Of a stretch of 64,000 nucleotides of DNA, positions 23,501-35,958 are shown piece after piece. A program made the translations under genes and the position numbers. Within the stretch, counting starts at the first letter, position 1; each line of letters begins with the position of its first letter. The notes beneath the pieces were generated by a model. It was not told where the DNA came from, did not search any database, and saw only the letters and a list, made by a program, of their open reading frames with translations. The stretch comes from Aquilaria yunnanensis. Its lineage: Eukaryota; Streptophyta; Magnoliopsida; Malvales; Thymelaeaceae. The stretch covers positions 75,153,992 through 75,217,991 of the forward strand of contig CM077600.1 in assembly GCA_039654915.1 (NCBI GenBank), in the 5' to 3' direction.

Positions 23501-25609
23501 GGCTACTACAGGAGATTCGTGCCCAAGTTTTCTGTACTAGCAGCTCCGCTCACTCAATTGACAAGAAAGGACCAAAAGTTTGAGTGGAGTGAGCAATGTG
23601 AGGCTAGCTTCCAAGAACTTAAGGAAAGATTGACTACAGCCCCAATACTGGTTCTACCAGACCCTACTAAGGAGTATATAGTTTACACTGATGCTTCTCG
23701 GGTTGGGCTGGGCTGTGTCTTAATGCAAGGGAAGCAAGCAATAGCCTATGGGTCAAGACAATTAAGGCCTCATGAGAAGAATTATCCAGTTCATGATCTG
23801 GAGTTAGCGGCAGTGATCTTTGCTCTGAAGCAGTGGAGGCACTACCTACTTGGAGGCAGATTCCAAGTCTTCACAGACCACAAGAGTCTAAGGTACTTGT
23901 TTACACAAAAGGACCTGAACATGAGGCAAAGAAGATGGCTTGAGTACCTAAAAGATTTTGAGTGCGTCATCGAGTATACGGCCGAGAAGGCCAATGTGGT
24001 AGCTGATGCTCTCAGTAGGAAGTACACGGGAATACTCAAAGCCACTGGAGAGCCTACTAAGGCAGAGGTACTCAGTTTATCTGAATTGGCCCAGGAATGG
24101 AAACACTGGGAGATGGACCAAGTAAAGGTCCTAACTATTAGGTCTGAATGGAAAGACCTAATTCAGGAAGCTCAGCTTCAAGATGAGGAGATTCCCAGGA
24201 TCTCTGGGCATAAACGAGAGAAATTGTATCAAGGATTTTCCTTTAAGGCTGGAATATTATATTTCCAGAATAGGATTTATGTGCCAAATAGGAATGGAAT
24301 CAGGCAACAAATCCTAGAAGAAGCCCACTCCAGCTTGATGAGTATGCATCCTGGAGCTCAGAAAATGTATAAGAATTTGAGATCCCATTTCTGGTGGCCA
24401 TATATGAAGCAGGAGATTGGTGCTTCTGTGGCTAAGTGTATGACTTGTCAGCAAGTCAAAGTGGAACACCAGAGACCTGGTGGAAAATTACAGAGCTTAC
24501 CTATACCAGAAAGGAAATGGGGATCCATATCCATGGACTTTGTAGTGGGTTTGCCACTGACCCGAAGAAAGAGTAATACAATCTGGGTCATAGTGGACAG
24601 ATTGACTAAGGCAGCCCACTTCTTGCCCATAAACCTTACAGACTCCTTGGAGAAGTTAGCCCAACAATATGTTAAGGAGATAGTAAGGCTACATGGTGTA
24701 CCAGACGACATTGTCTCAGATCGAGACCCAAGATTTGTTTCCAGATTCTGGAAGTCCTTGCACCATGCCATGGGCACTAAGTTAAAATTCAGTTCCGCAT
24801 ACCATCCTCAAACGGATGGACAGACTGAAAGAACCATTCAAACCTTGGAAGATATGTTGAGGTGTTGTATTATTGACTTCCAAGGAGAATGGGATAAACA
24901 CTTGCCTTTAGTGGAGTTTTCGTACAATAATAGTCATCACTCAGTGATTGGCATGGCACCTTATGAGGCACTATATGGAAGGAGATGCATAACTCCACAC
25001 TGCTGGCATGAGCCAGGTGATAAGTTGGAAATTGGCCCAGAACTCATAAGAGAGACTACTGGGAAAGTTAAGCTAATCCAGGAAAGGATTAAGGCTGCCA
25101 ACAATAGGCAAGAATCATATGCCAACCTCAAGAAAAGAAGAGACCTGGAGTTCCAGGCAGGAGACCAAGTGTGGTTGAAAGTATCTCCCATGAAGGGAGT
25201 AATGAGGTTTGGTAAGCGGGGAAAATTAGCCCCGAGGTATGTAGGACCATACCTAATACTCGCAAGAGTAGGAAATGTAGCCTACAAGTTAGAACTACCA
25301 CCTGAGCTGGGACATGTACATGACACATTTCATGTAAGCTTGTTGAAGAAGTGTGTCTCCGACCCTAAACAAGTGGTACATGTCACTAGTGTGCCCATTA
25401 CCCAAGATCTTACATATGAGGAAGAACCAATTCGGGTATTGGCAAGGGACACTAGAAAGCTCAGGAGTAAGTGGATATCGATGGTAAAAGTCCAATGGAC
25501 TAACCATTCTGAGGAGGAGGCAACATGGGAGGTTGAAACTGAAATGCTTAAGAACTATCCGGATACCTTTCCTAAGCTCCTAGGAAATTTGGAGGACCAA
25601 ATTTCTTAA
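20570..25609 (+). CDS. E4 gag-pol polyprotein (chromovirus)
   Basis: 1679 codons without interruption; the methionine at 20615 (MRTRNMNRG) is a likely alternative start. Order: gag with the retrotransposon gag core at ~215-385 and two zinc knuckles (C426-C429-H433-C438, C445-C448-H453-C458). Next come aspartic protease DTGA at 564-567 and RT with VFIDD at 891-895. RNase H has D1041, E1078, D1103 and D1146. Integrase has the zinc residues H1253, H1260, C1290 and C1293 and the catalytic D1323, D1384 and E1420, with the exact 35-residue spacing. A chromodomain-like tail spans ~1616-1672. It makes the capsid and all replication enzymes; the chromodomain is thought to steer insertion into heterochromatin. 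The stop overlaps the polypurine tract. Nothing indicates inactivity. Confidence 0.97.
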   Translation: MNIEQLCALLVVNCRMRTRNMNRGRNGNENSHQGNENAGFVPEAQVRPYEPIRANVTGPSINAQERREARMEAMMEAMQANMAQLAASMQILARGQAQVPEPAGQQREPPMRRRPGKEPVLDDQASENGDDEDEERRNPRARRIRSKIQQELREEEEESPDAEELDMEDIDGPTQLTATTRAVRAQRGRPNIDNAGGLREGQLEGFLALKPPVFKGSCNPDEAEFWKNQIEKIFERMEVSASQKVLLATFKLEGNAELWWRAVHRTYASKNARRPTQRRRAMRWPEFEQVFHQQYIGEAQKDQKQVEFDLLEQKELSILEYEQRFSNLIRYAPQYDDREDLKAKRFLRGLRPELRQILRAVGANKYHDIVQKAMALEQEFRGQFMIGSGSTSRLQKPSKKRGKDSLAYEPRMDKRMKATAPYGPQCETCGKFHGQKPCYRLTSGCLKCGAQDHWVKDCPAKGEDQRTPGGFNNRWAHRQFPIKRPNIPPPPRRDQGPSMPQGRNKQAQAAGRVFQIESSRKAREDPEDNRAGDDEEEMDQARLVRQTLAGTIIINGYEVSVLFDTGASLSIVSSKLVKDMNLEVCNTDKMYLVKTAGNEVLITYHMVKDCMLRLGELELRADLIILDTNGYDIILGMNWLSTNRVVIDCHARQLYLPGHKPQSLKKSSRLILEHLLKVVEHKPLIIKGEYLGLNGTEVEIELGKIPIAREFPEVFPTDLLGLPPAREVEFEIKLVPGAAPASIAPYRMAIPEMMELKKQLDELLEKGFIRPSTSPWGAPVLFVKKKDGTLRLCIDYRKLNALTIKNKYPLPRIEDLFDQLKGAKVFSKIDLRSGYFQLRVREEDVPKTAFRTRYGHFEYTVMPFGLTNAPAFFMDLMQRVFKAYLDHFVVVFIDDILVYSKDEEAHKEHLRRVLSLLKEHELYGKLSKCQFWAKEIGFLGHVINEHGLAVDPEKIKAVLEWKQPQTVRDIRSFLGLAGYYRRFVPKFSVLAAPLTQLTRKDQKFEWSEQCEASFQELKERLTTAPILVLPDPTKEYIVYTDASRVGLGCVLMQGKQAIAYGSRQLRPHEKNYPVHDLELAAVIFALKQWRHYLLGGRFQVFTDHKSLRYLFTQKDLNMRQRRWLEYLKDFECVIEYTAEKANVVADALSRKYTGILKATGEPTKAEVLSLSELAQEWKHWEMDQVKVLTIRSEWKDLIQEAQLQDEEIPRISGHKREKLYQGFSFKAGILYFQNRIYVPNRNGIRQQILEEAHSSLMSMHPGAQKMYKNLRSHFWWPYMKQEIGASVAKCMTCQQVKVEHQRPGGKLQSLPIPERKWGSISMDFVVGLPLTRRKSNTIWVIVDRLTKAAHFLPINLTDSLEKLAQQYVKEIVRLHGVPDDIVSDRDPRFVSRFWKSLHHAMGTKLKFSSAYHPQTDGQTERTIQTLEDMLRCCIIDFQGEWDKHLPLVEFSYNNSHHSVIGMAPYEALYGRRCITPHCWHEPGDKLEIGPELIRETTGKVKLIQERIKAANNRQESYANLKKRRDLEFQAGDQVWLKVSPMKGVMRFGKRGKLAPRYVGPYLILARVGNVAYKLELPPELGHVHDTFHVSLLKKCVSDPKQVVHVTSVPITQDLTYEEEPIRVLARDTRKLRSKWISMVKVQWTNHSEEEATWEVETEMLKNYPDTFPKLLGNLEDQIS

Positions 25610-25621
25610 GGAGGGGAGTGT
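25608..25621 (+). other. E4 polypurine tract
   Basis: AAGGAGGGGAGTGT directly before the 3' LTR and overlapping the TAA stop of the polyprotein. Confidence 0.88.
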
Positions 25622-28357
25622 TGTAATGCCCGGAAAATCCAAACTGATTAGGTCCCGGGGTAAGTGGATTGGGAGCCAAAGAATTTTCCTAATTTGGGAA
25701 TTTAGCTGAATTAATGTGAGGGGACATTAAATTAAGTGTTAAGGATTCATGAAATTAAGCTTGGCTTAGGCCAAGAAAAATAATGGTGAAAATGGTGGAT
25801 TTCGAAGATGAAGGACTCAATTGAACAAAGGAATTGTTGTAAGTTGGGCTCAATTGCCCAAATTCAAAAGATTGGAGGACTAAGTGGGGAATTGACCCAT
25901 TTTCATGGCCTTGGATGCCATGGCTAGCCATGTCCATTCAAAATAATATATTTTATGCCACCTCCACCTCCACCCACACCTCCACTCACCTTTGTCCCCC
26001 ACCTTCACCACTTCATCATTTAACTTCACCAACTCTTCCAATTTGTCCCCCCACTTTGTCTCCCACTTCCCATTTGAATTATTACTCCACTAAGGCATTA
26101 TTCCCACCCATTTTGGACACCCATAACCGTACATACACTCCCCCATTCAACAAAATACATTTCTTCACTCATCTCACCTCATTCAAGCCATTTCACTCTC
26201 TTTCTTCAATCTCTCTCTACAAACTCTCTCTCCTTTCTCTCTAGTTTTGGCCAACACTTGTTCTTCTCTCCAAGAACATTTCTAACTCTTCTCCTTCCTC
26301 CAAAAATTCTGCCATCACTAGAAATCACCCTTCCATAAATTAAAACCAAGTGTTCTTGGTGGAATTCATGCTCTAAACACCCAAAGAGCAAGAATCAAGT
26401 AAAAGATTCAAAGAAAACCAAGGAGAGAAATTCGGCCATCTTCATTTCTTAGAGGTTTTGAACTCTTCTCAAGGAGTTCTTTGTGTATATGAGCTTCTAA
26501 GCTCATTGGGAGGAAGAATCAAGAAGAAAATTTGAAGAACATCAAGCACACAAAAATTCGGTCTCACCTCCTAGTCGAGGTTTCGTAAGTGTGAACCAAG
26601 TATTCTTGGTATTTTGATTTCTTTAAGATAATTACCAAGTATTCTTGGTATTTTATGGATTACTAATTTATTTGGCCATTTTGGTTCTTGTGCTAGAAAA
26701 TCATTTCTAGAAACCAACAAGCGAGGAAATCGAAGGAAAACAAGCTTCTAAGAAGCTTTCGGTATTGGTAAGGATTCCTATACTCTTTGAGTATTCGGGC
26801 CCCTAGGTGATGGTCAAAGAACCATATGATCCTAGGTGTGCTATGAGGGCTTAAGTTAAATTATTGCTTCGGCAATTCCGTTTTGCTCATGAGCTAAGTT
26901 AAGTAAGCAAGCATTATGGGCTAGGATTTAAGTAGGCCACCTTAAATTCCTATGCTAAGTGAGATCTCCGAAAATGAAAAGTATGTGAAATTAATGAAAT
27001 AAAACTTGAGGGATGCTTGCTGCCCTTCTGTAAATCAAGGTGTTAAGTGGCGTGTGTTTGTGTGCTTCTATGAATTTGTTGTGCATGCTAACCCCCGATT
27101 TTGATTATTATTGTATATACATGTATCTTTGTGTTTTCTTTGTCTTTATGTTTTCTTTGCAGGATTTTTGGAATATTTATTGCCATTACATTCTTGGCAT
27201 ATGTTAGGCCATAAAGGCCATATGTTAGGCTTTGGAAGCCATACGGAATCCTTATTGAGATTTAAATCTCACCCGCCCTACTTTACCTTTGTAGGAAAAA
27301 GTGTGCTCGAAAGATTGAGCTAAGAGTCCTAAGTACTCTTTCTGTGGTGTTGAGGTTGAGTATGTAAATACTATTTGCTCAATTTATTCTAAGTATTTAC
27401 CTTTAGTTGCTTGAAAATGAAGTTAATAAAATGTGGACTTTGTGTGCAGGACTACGTGTCTAGAAACTGTGGGAACAACGTCTTAAGGTGGATTTGTGTT
27501 CTTTGGATTATGGCTTGCTTTTAAGCATGTAATAGTTGGTCTTAGTTAAATGACCAAATTTATGGACTTAGCTAAAATTTGGCCAAACTTAGTATTTTGG
27601 GCTTGTAATATGGACTATGGACACTTTGGGTGTTTTTATTGCTTGGTGGACTTACCAAGGCCCATGCATGTTTTATGGAAGTATGATTTTCATGAAAATC
27701 GGAAGCATGTATAAATTGGGCTTAAATGCATGTTTTGGGCTTAAATAAGAAATTAGAAAATTTGAATATATTCTTGGTTAATTTTGGGCCATATGCATGT
27801 TAAGTATGGAAAAGGCCCATAAGCCCATGTTTATGTTGAAAGCATGCTATGTTTGGTTTTGTATGCGCACTCAAAGAAAAACATGCAAATAAACTTGGAG
27901 AAGCATGAAATTGGATGCATGTGTAAAGATTGGCTAATAAGGAATTCAAGTGCACGTACGTGAATTAATATATGCCTAAGCATTAGTTGCATCTAAAGGC
28001 ATTAAGTGATTATGTGCACTAGTGAACACCAAAACACATAAGCATGCAGAGCATATGCATGAAAATAAGTTTTCAAACTTAAGTTGGTGTTTTGGATGCC
28101 ATGCATACTCTTGGCTAAAGCTTGGTAAATACCATGAAAATGAACACATGAAATCCACATAGGTGCTAGTTTGTTTCCAAGAGCACTTAAACTTAAACCT
28201 TTAATAAGAACATAACAAGCTAGTACTAGTAAGTATCCTGGGGTTCGTGCCCATAAGTCTTAGTGAGTAATAAAAGTCCCTTCGGTTTAATTAAACTTCC
28301 GCTGCATGTTTTAGATAATTGGGCCCGGATGGGCCAGGGGCAGTTTAGGGCACGACA
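25622..28357 (+). repeat. E4 3' LTR
   Basis: 2736 bases, TGTAATGCCC...GCACGACA. Differences from the 5' LTR by eye: C to T near 26046, C to T near 27102, and one base lost near 27671. Confidence 0.96.
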
Positions 28358-28362
28358 TGGAG
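28358..28362. repeat. Target site duplication of E4 (right)
   Basis: TGGAG, a perfect copy of 17726-17730. Confidence 0.95.
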
Positions 28363-28908
28363 AATCTTCGGGCTGAGCTTTGGGAGAGTAAGAAGGAGCT
28401 CCTTCTCGACTTTTCGGCCAAGGTTAAGGACCTTGGTGCAAAGTATGCCGTTCTCTCTTCGAAGAATGATGCCCTTCGGAAGGAAAGAGCAGATGACGCT
28501 GAAAACCTTACGAAGGCGTTTGCTTTAAGCGCCAAGCTCCAAGTCGAGGTCGATCAGTTGAAGAAGGATGCCAAGAAGAAGAAGAAGAAGAAGAAGCTTG
28601 AGAAGAGGTTGCTAAGCTGACCTCCGAGTCGGGGACTCTGAGTCCCGAGAAGGACCAGTCGGACTAGATGATGAAAATATCTTTTCAAGACGGTTTTTTG
28701 TCTGGCTCGGCATCAAGTCCTTTCTCGGCACCTTGAACTCGACCTCTCCTTCGTGGCCGCTTTGGATTTCCCCAAAGAGCCTAGGTGGACGTGGTCAAAA
28801 TTGGAGTACCTCAACCTCCGGCCTGTTGTGCCCGCACCTTCGAACGCTCCCATCCAAGTGAAGGATGCCAACGTCGAGGAGGTATCGGACGCTCAGGCTC
28901 AGCAATAG
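28363..28908 (+). pseudogene. E3 antisense extra gene (aORF), 3' part of exon 4
   Basis: Continues exon 4 beyond E4 in the same frame (KDVENLRAEL across the repaired junction). It is a coiled coil with an AAG microsatellite (28572-28596) coding for Lys. A one-base loss near 28605 shifts the frame; beyond it, FQDGF near 28685 and LELDLSF near 28735 match the conserved tail in another frame, with the stop at 28906-28908. A poly(A)-like AATGAA follows at about 28967. Confidence 0.8.
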
Positions 28909-29382
28909 GCTTTTTCTTCTTTCTCTTTTCTTGTAACCTACTCCTTTGTACTATTGCCCAGAGCTATGAATGAAAATTCTTTCAAAGATTTAGCTAAGTT
29001 CTCATTCTTTTCTTTGGTTATCATTCTTCGAAAGCTTGTATGATTTTATGTATACGTCTTCGGTGAACATCCATGTTCGAAATCATGCCTTCGGGAAGCT
29101 TCGTACTGTTCTTCCCTTAACGAAATTTTTCCAGCATGTGGAACGTTTTCCCGTGACATAAGGGGCGACCATTTTCACTTTTCCAAACATATTCCGCCGA
29201 GTCTTAGCCTTTGCTAGGGACCTAGCACCTTCGGGAAACTTTTCAAAAATCAATATGCTAGGAGCCCATTCTAGCAACTTGACCATATTTGGGTTATAAA
29301 CCATATTCGGTTGACACGTATACTTTTGTTTACTGGCGATTTCAGAGAGGGGTAATCACAAGCTTTTCTTCAGAAAAATTGT
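28909..29382. other. E3 spacer between antisense gene and pol
   Basis: No coding signal. The first part is the 3' flank of the antisense gene. The tandem units found here in E6 are not expanded. Nothing else recognised. Confidence 0.5.
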
Positions 29383-32300
29383 CTAAGTGTAGAATTTTTT
29401 CAAAGAATCTGAATGCCAAGTGTTTCTCAACTCTCCTCCTTCGGCGTTGCCCAATTTGTAGACCCTTGGGCGGATTTTGTCGAGGACCAGATAAGGTCCG
29501 CCCCAGTTTTCCCAAAGTACCCCATCTGATGGCCTTCACGGCTCGAATTCGGCCTTTCGGAGGACTAGGTCCCCCTTCTTGATTCCTTTTTTCTTCACAT
29601 GCAAGTTAGTAGCATCAGCTACTCTTTGTTGAAAAGCCTTTCTCCTGAGTTCGGTTATTTCATGGTGTTCTTCGGTGAGGTCTAATTTTGCCCTCAAGCC
29701 AAGGTTGTTTCCTCCTTCGTCGAACACTTGTATTCTTACTGATGGTTGGATGACCTCAATGGGAATAATGGCTTCTACACCGAACACGAGCGAGAAAGGA
29801 GTTTCTCCTGTGGCCCTTCGGGGAGTTGTGTGATAACTCCATAGTACACTTGGGAGTTCCCCTGGCCATTTCCCCTTTGCCTCTTTTAGCCTTTTCTTCA
29901 GGCCATCTTTTATTGTTCTATTGGATACCTCGACTTGCCCATTACTTTAAGGATGGGCTACAGGGGCGAAGTGTAGTTTTATGCCGAGGTTAGTCACGAA
30001 TTCTCGGAACCCTTTGTCAGTAAACTAGGTACCATTGTCGGCCACTATTACCCTTGGTATGCCAAATCGGCATATGATGTTCTTCCAGATGAACTTCTGG
30101 GTATCCTTCACCGAGATCGATGCCAAAGGTTCTGCTTCGATCCACTTAGTGAAGTAGTCTACTACAACTATGAAGAACTTCACCCCACCGGGGGTGCTTG
30201 GGAGTGGCCCGATGAGGTCAATACCCTAGACGGCGAAGGGGCAAGGGTAATTTTTTGAAGTTATCTTCTCTGAGGGTAACCTCTGGATGTTGGCGTGTCT
30301 TTGGCAATTGTCACATTTTCGAACAAATTGCCTTGCACCTTTTCTTAGGGTAGGCCAAAAGTAACCTTGGCAAAGTAGTACTCCAGTGAGGGCGTCTGTT
30401 CCTATGTGGGAACCACAGGCCCCTCCATGAACTTCTTCGAGGATTGTTCTGACATCCTCTTCACTTATGCACCTCTGCAAGGGACTTGCATACTCTTGTC
30501 TGTATAGTTCCTCCCCGATGAGGAAGTATCTCCTAGAGCGTTTTCGCACTTTTGCGGCCTCGGCAGGGTCTTCGGGGAGTGCCGAAGTTGCAAGGTATTT
30601 CTTGATGGAATCTTGCCATCCTTTTCCCGAGATTGCTACGCACATTAGCTCTGTGCTGGGTTGACTCAGCACCTCGGTGGGTTCCTTGGACTTAGCCAAG
30701 GTGTCAGCTTCAGCATTATCTCTACGAGGCACGTTTTCTATACATATCGAGTCAAATTCTCTAATGAGTTTCTTGACGAGGTCATGATATTTTGCCAAGG
30801 TTGGATCCTTTGCAGCGTAATCCCCTGTCATTTGCCGGACTACCTGCTGTGAGTCGCTGTGGGCCTTAAGGTTTTTCACACCAACTCTTCTAGCCAGTTT
30901 TAATCCTGCCATGAGGGCCTTATACTTGGCGATGTTATTGGTGACATCAAAACCAAATTTGATGGCTTTGGTGGCTTCCATACCTTCGGGCCCTCGAAGA
31001 ACCACTCCAGCGCCTTGGTGTTCGGCAACTGAGGCTTCATCAACAAAGAGTTTCCACTCTGGTTCAATCCCTATCAGGTCTTCCAAGGTAACTTCAGCAT
31101 TCTCAATTTCTGGAACTTCGGCGATGAAGTCTGCCAATGCTTGGGCTTTTATTGCCTTTCTTGGCTCGTAAGTGATGTCATACTCTCCGAGCTCGATACA
31201 CAATTTTGCAGCCTTCCCGAATGCTCTACCTTTTTCATTATGTCACGAAGAGGTACGTTACTTCGGACAATAATGGTGTGTCCTTGAAAGTATGGCCGTA
31301 GCCTCCTACCTACGAGTACTAAGGCATAAACGGATTTTTGGAGTAATGGGTACCTGGCCTTCGCGCCGTGCAGGGACTTGCTTACATAATATACTGGCCA
31401 CTACCTCCCACCTTCTTCTTTCACTAGGATTGAACTCATAGCTTTTTCAGTGACGGCAAGGTAGAGGATTGGGGGCTTTCTTTCCTGAGGTTGCCGAAGT
31501 GTTGGCAGACGGGTTAGGTAGCTTTTAAGCTCATCCCAAGCTTTCTGACATTCTTGGTTCCAAGGGTGCTCCTCGGTTCCGGAGTTGCCTTCGCTTTTGG
31601 TTGCTTTGGTAAGCACCTTGAAGAATGGTCGACATCGGTCGCCGTACCTAGAAATGAATCTACTAAGGGAAGTGATTCTTCCGGTAAGCCTTTATATATC
31701 TTTAGTGGTTGTAGGTGTTCGGAATCTTAACAAGGCTTTGAACTTTTCAGGGTTGGTGTCTATTCCCCTTTCTGACACCATGAACCCGAGGAACTTACCT
31801 GTGCTCACTCCAAACACGCACTTCTCAGGGTTAAGGCGAATGCCAAACTCCGGAATTCGTTGTAAGTTTTCATCTAAGTCCGAGATATGATTACTGGGCA
31901 TTCTGCTCTTAACTATCATATCATCGACATACGCTTCTATGTTCCTCCCGATCTGGGAGTCGAACACTTTATTCATCAACCTCTAATAGGTAGCCCCTGC
32001 ATTCTTAAGCCTGAAGGGCATTCTGACGTAGCAGTAGGTACCAACTTCAGTGATGTAGGTGGTTTTTTCTTCATCTTCGGGGTTCATCCGAATTTGATGA
32101 TACCCGTTGAATGCATCGAGGAAACTGAGAATACCGTATTCAGTGGTTGAATCCATCAATTGGTCTATAGCTGGCAAAGGGTAGGAGTCCTTTGGACAGG
32201 CATCATTCAGGTTCTGAAAATCGATGCACATTCGGAGCTTTTCACTCCCTTCTTTTGTGGCGATAGCCACATTACTGAGCCATTCACGGTATTTAACTTC

Positions 32301-32982
32301 TCTTATTACCCCTGCCTCAATTAGACGCTTAACTTTGGTTTTAATGAAGGAGTTCTTATGAGCCGATAGGTTTCATTTTTTCTGCCAAACCAGCCTTGCG
32401 TCGGGGCGTACTTTGAGACTATGGTGGATTATGCCGAGGTTGACCCTAGACATATCTTTTGGAGAGTTGGCAAATAGATCTCTGTTCATTAACAAGAAAG
32501 ATACAAGCCTATCTTTGTCACCCTTGGCCAATTTTTCCCCCACTCGGGTTCCGGCCAGGGACCAGCTCTACATCTTCTGTTTCTACTTTTTCCAACTCAT
32601 CTATTCCCTCATTAACTGTCTCTTCGCCTATCATGAAGGCTCCTTCAGTAGTCAAATTCTGTACTTGGACCTTCGCCGGGCTTTGTCTAGCCTTGGTGAA
32701 GACCCTCCTGACCTCGGATTGGTCAATGAAGATCTCTACATCTCCTTCTTTAGTTGCGAAGGTGACTGTTAAGTACTTTACATCCGGGCGGATGTGGAGA
32801 TTGCCTTGAGTTTGCCTTCCAAGGATGGCATTGTATGATGAGGGAACATCAATGACGATGAACCTTGTCATAACAGAGGCGAACAAGTCTTCCTGACTCT
32901 GAGGCGAGGTCCCTTTGAGCATTAAGGGCAGATCGATATATCCGAGGACGGGGAGCTCGGATGGCCCAACCCTGAAGCTGGC
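29383..32982 (-). pseudogene. E3 protease-RT-RNaseH-integrase remnant
   Basis: On the minus strand: protease C-terminal part with VGPSELPVLG (32960-32518), then RT with FLDAFNGYHQ and YVDDMIVKS (32270-31692). The archaeal-type RNase H follows (31203 to ~30700), with VDEAS where E6 has VDGAS and SDSQQVVRQ. Integrase runs from the zinc region near 30300 to the tail DSLKKFYT, ending at 29383. A few stops and frame breaks divide it into ORFs (for example one stop between 31983 and 31979, and others near 31200, 30226 and 29790). The N-terminal protease with its active site is missing because of the E5 junction. Confidence 0.9.
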
Positions 32983-34003
32983 TGATGTGAACCCTAATGG
33001 TATAAAGACCATGAAATGCGCCCAAGATGTTTTTCAAGCTCCACAAGACATCAAAGAGACTGGATTTGAAACCCCCACCCCTAATCAACCTGTGATTAGA
33101 AACGAGAAGTATAGAACTCCAAGAACACAAGCACACTTGTGCAACAAGGCAGTCCACAAAGAACCAAAGAGAAAACCTCTCCAAAGAGCAATATTATTTC
33201 AAAATTTTTCTGTATGTTTACACCCAGAATATGTGCCTTTATATAGGCCTAAACTAGGGTAAAAAACTGGGAAAAATTCGCAGCCTAAGTCCCTTAGGAA
33301 TCCTAGATACAAAGACATAGGAAATCCTAGTCAAATTAGGACTCTAACTCCTAGTTTGAACAAGTTTAATGAATGCAGCATATGCCACTTGTCCAAAACA
33401 ATTTAAAACTATTCCATAGCCTAAATAACTTCCTAAATAATGTATCTAAATAGGATTTGAACGAAAATAAACTATAAATACAAGATTGGCCATGAAAACC
33501 CCAAAATAGTCTTCTCGGGTGGTTCCTGCTTGTGTCTTCAAATTCAAGCTGAAATTCGAACTTCATGCAGCCATGATTTCTCAAAATGTAAAACATGAAA
33601 GTTGTAGATCTATTTATTATCTTCGAAACCACACTTGAATCACACATAATGGACTTCTAAATCGAAAGATATTCCCAAAATACTGTAACTGCTTCTGAAC
33701 CAGTGATAACTCGTAAATCGTGACTTTGAAGCTGAATTGGACCTCCTTAACGTGAAAACTGGGTTTGATGGTCTTCATATGATTTGTAGCTCCAGATGTT
33801 ATATTTCCAATGAATCAAGAATTACTCAATTATGATCTGTTTAGCTCAAGATATGAATTTTCTACCAGAACATCACCAATCTGTCAAAATCCAAGCTGAA
33901 AGTTCACTAGTGAGCTCCTTAGCCTTCTTCCTTGTCAATGGTCCACTAATTATCTTCAATAGATCCTTGCCATCCTTGGTTGTGCCTTCTTTGATTGTAA
34001 TCA
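32983..34003 (-). repeat. E5 3' LTR
   Basis: 1021 bases. In plus coordinates it starts TGATGTGAACCC and ends GATTGTAATCA, next to the polypurine tract. Confidence 0.85.
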
Positions 34004-34017
34004 GCTCCCCCCTCCTT
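34004..34017 (-). other. E5 polypurine tract
   Basis: The minus strand reads AAGGAGGGGGGAGC immediately before the 3' LTR start TGATTACAAT. Confidence 0.82.
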
Positions 34018-35958
34018 AGAAGGATTCGTCCTCGAATCAAAACCTACGTTAGAAAAGGGAGTTGAATCAATAAAAATGAAATGATCAACACATAAGCACT
34101 TACCTTTCACATAAGCACCAATAGCATGGAATGCTTGTGTATGGAGCTTTGATCTTATGAAAAACCTGAACCAATATCCAAATGCAATGATACCTCCAGG
34201 GTCAAAAACAAAGTTAGAAGCAATTAGCACAAAAAATCTGAAAGTTAGCACAATTTTCATTTTAACTCGAGGCATCACTTTCATTGCCTTTGCCATCTCA
34301 AAAACATTATTCTCAAAACTAGCAAAAGTGTTGGAATAATTTACCTTAGGAATGTCGTATGCACTCAAAACAAATGGACCTAAACTCTCACAAGTATTAT
34401 GGTTATGAAAAGCACAAGTTATGCATGTCAAGACAATAGTTTGCATAGGCCATTCAACCAAACAAGAATTGAACACAATGTGGCCTAAACTAATAACCAA
34501 ACTAGGATGCAACAATTCGACAAAAATCCTAAGTGTTTTAAATGAAACAAGATTGGAGTAGATAGGATTAAGTGAAACCAATTCAGTAGCAAACTTATTT
34601 TTGCATGTATATGCACAACAATGCATGAAATTTGTGAATGAAATGTGATACAAAACAAAGGACTCAACATACGTCCATAAAAGGCTGAATTTGAAACCAG
34701 AATTTTCACTCAAAATAAAAACTTTCAAGTTTAGACGTAAAGCAAAAAAGTCAAAGCTCAAAAGTTTGTGTAATGCATGTGTCAAGATAAAGAAATGCTT
34801 GCTGGAAATTAAAGATTGACTAACAAAAATGGGCTGAACATGAATGGACATCAAAGAAGTATGTAACGCATGTGTAAGAACAAATTTATGCATGAAAAAT
34901 TCCAAAGAAGTAGATTTAACTTGAGGCAAAACAAAGCAATGTGAGATGGATGTAAAACTAACAAATTCAAAAACAAAAGAAACCAAAATAGATTTTTCTT
35001 TAGAGAAACTCATGGAATTCAAAAGATGATTTGACAAAACCAAAGAATTAGAAGGCTTAAAACCATATTTTGTCAAATTTTCATGCTTACTTCATTCTCT
35101 TAATCTAGTTTCATGAAAACCATTTGTCAAAATAACATTGCAAGCAAACACACATTGTTTGAGATTTTCATGCAAAACTACATCAAATCTAGGTGCTAGG
35201 AAGAAATACATTACAGTGGTTGGACTTAGTCTCCAAGTATCTTTCTTTGGTGTAGGAACCACAAAATATTCATCTTTGCACTCAATGACTTTGGTTGGAG
35301 TTGCATTAATTTCATCCCCTTGAAACATAGGATACGAAACAATGTTAGGCAAACTTTTGCATATGAAATCACTTGGACTTACCTTAAATTGTTCCTTCTC
35401 AACCTCCTTTGTTGGTTTGATGCATGGGTCATGGCTTAGAATATTAGGAACACCAACTTCTTTAATGGGCAGCAACTCACTTGATTCTTGTAGCTTATCT
35501 CCACTTAAGTCCTGAAAAGAAGACAACACAACACTAGAAAAAGACTTTGTTATGTTAGATGAAAGTATGGCTTCTCTGTAGGTCTTTCTCTCTTCACTCA
35601 GCTTGGGTTCATTGCACTCTTGTCTTCTCTCAACTTCACACTCAATTTCTTCTATCAGGAACTCTCGACTCTTCTTCCCCTCATATTCACTCTTCTCACA
35701 TAATCTCTCGGTTGTTCTTTCAACTTTCCCCTCATCACTCTTGCCCTCAACTTTCCCCTCTTTTTCTTTTCTCTCAACCTCACTTTGAAGTTTTCTTTGA
35801 TCCTCCAAAACTTGTTGTGGTGAAAGTGGAACAAGCATGATTGACTTTTCTTGTTGCAGCCGAGACAAGTCTCTTTTGTGGCCTCCATGTTTGGCTTGGG
35901 CACTTCTCTCACATCCTTGGTCCATGCTCCTCTCCATGTGGAAATTCCTCCTTGACAC
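34018..35958 (-). pseudogene. E5 long unknown frame downstream of gag
   Basis: Two ORFs, 35958-35092 and 35076-33946, lie in the same frame separated by one TGA at 35092-35094. Together they are ~670 codons. The first part is highly charged (many EK/ER runs, probable coiled coil). The second is rich in Phe/Leu/Ser/His with repeated THALH, and runs through FVFDPGG and FDSRTNPSKEGG (which encodes the polypurine tract) into the LTR. It overlaps the end of the gag ORF in another frame, so a frameshift joins them. No pol motif is visible and I do not recognise a function. It may be an old pol-replacing segment kept open by chance or use. Confidence 0.6.

Larger units (their letters stand above)
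17731..28357 (+). mobile_element. E4: complete Tekay/Del-type chromovirus (Ty3/Gypsy)
   Basis: LTR 17731-20467, tRNA-Met-type PBS 20471-20482, one ORF 20570-25609, polypurine tract 25608-25621, LTR 25622-28357, and target duplication TGGAG on both sides. The LTRs differ by about two substitutions and one 1-base indel (by eye). All catalytic motifs are present, so it may still be mobile. Large LTRs, two zinc knuckles and a chromodomain-like tail fit the Tekay lineage. Confidence 0.96.
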
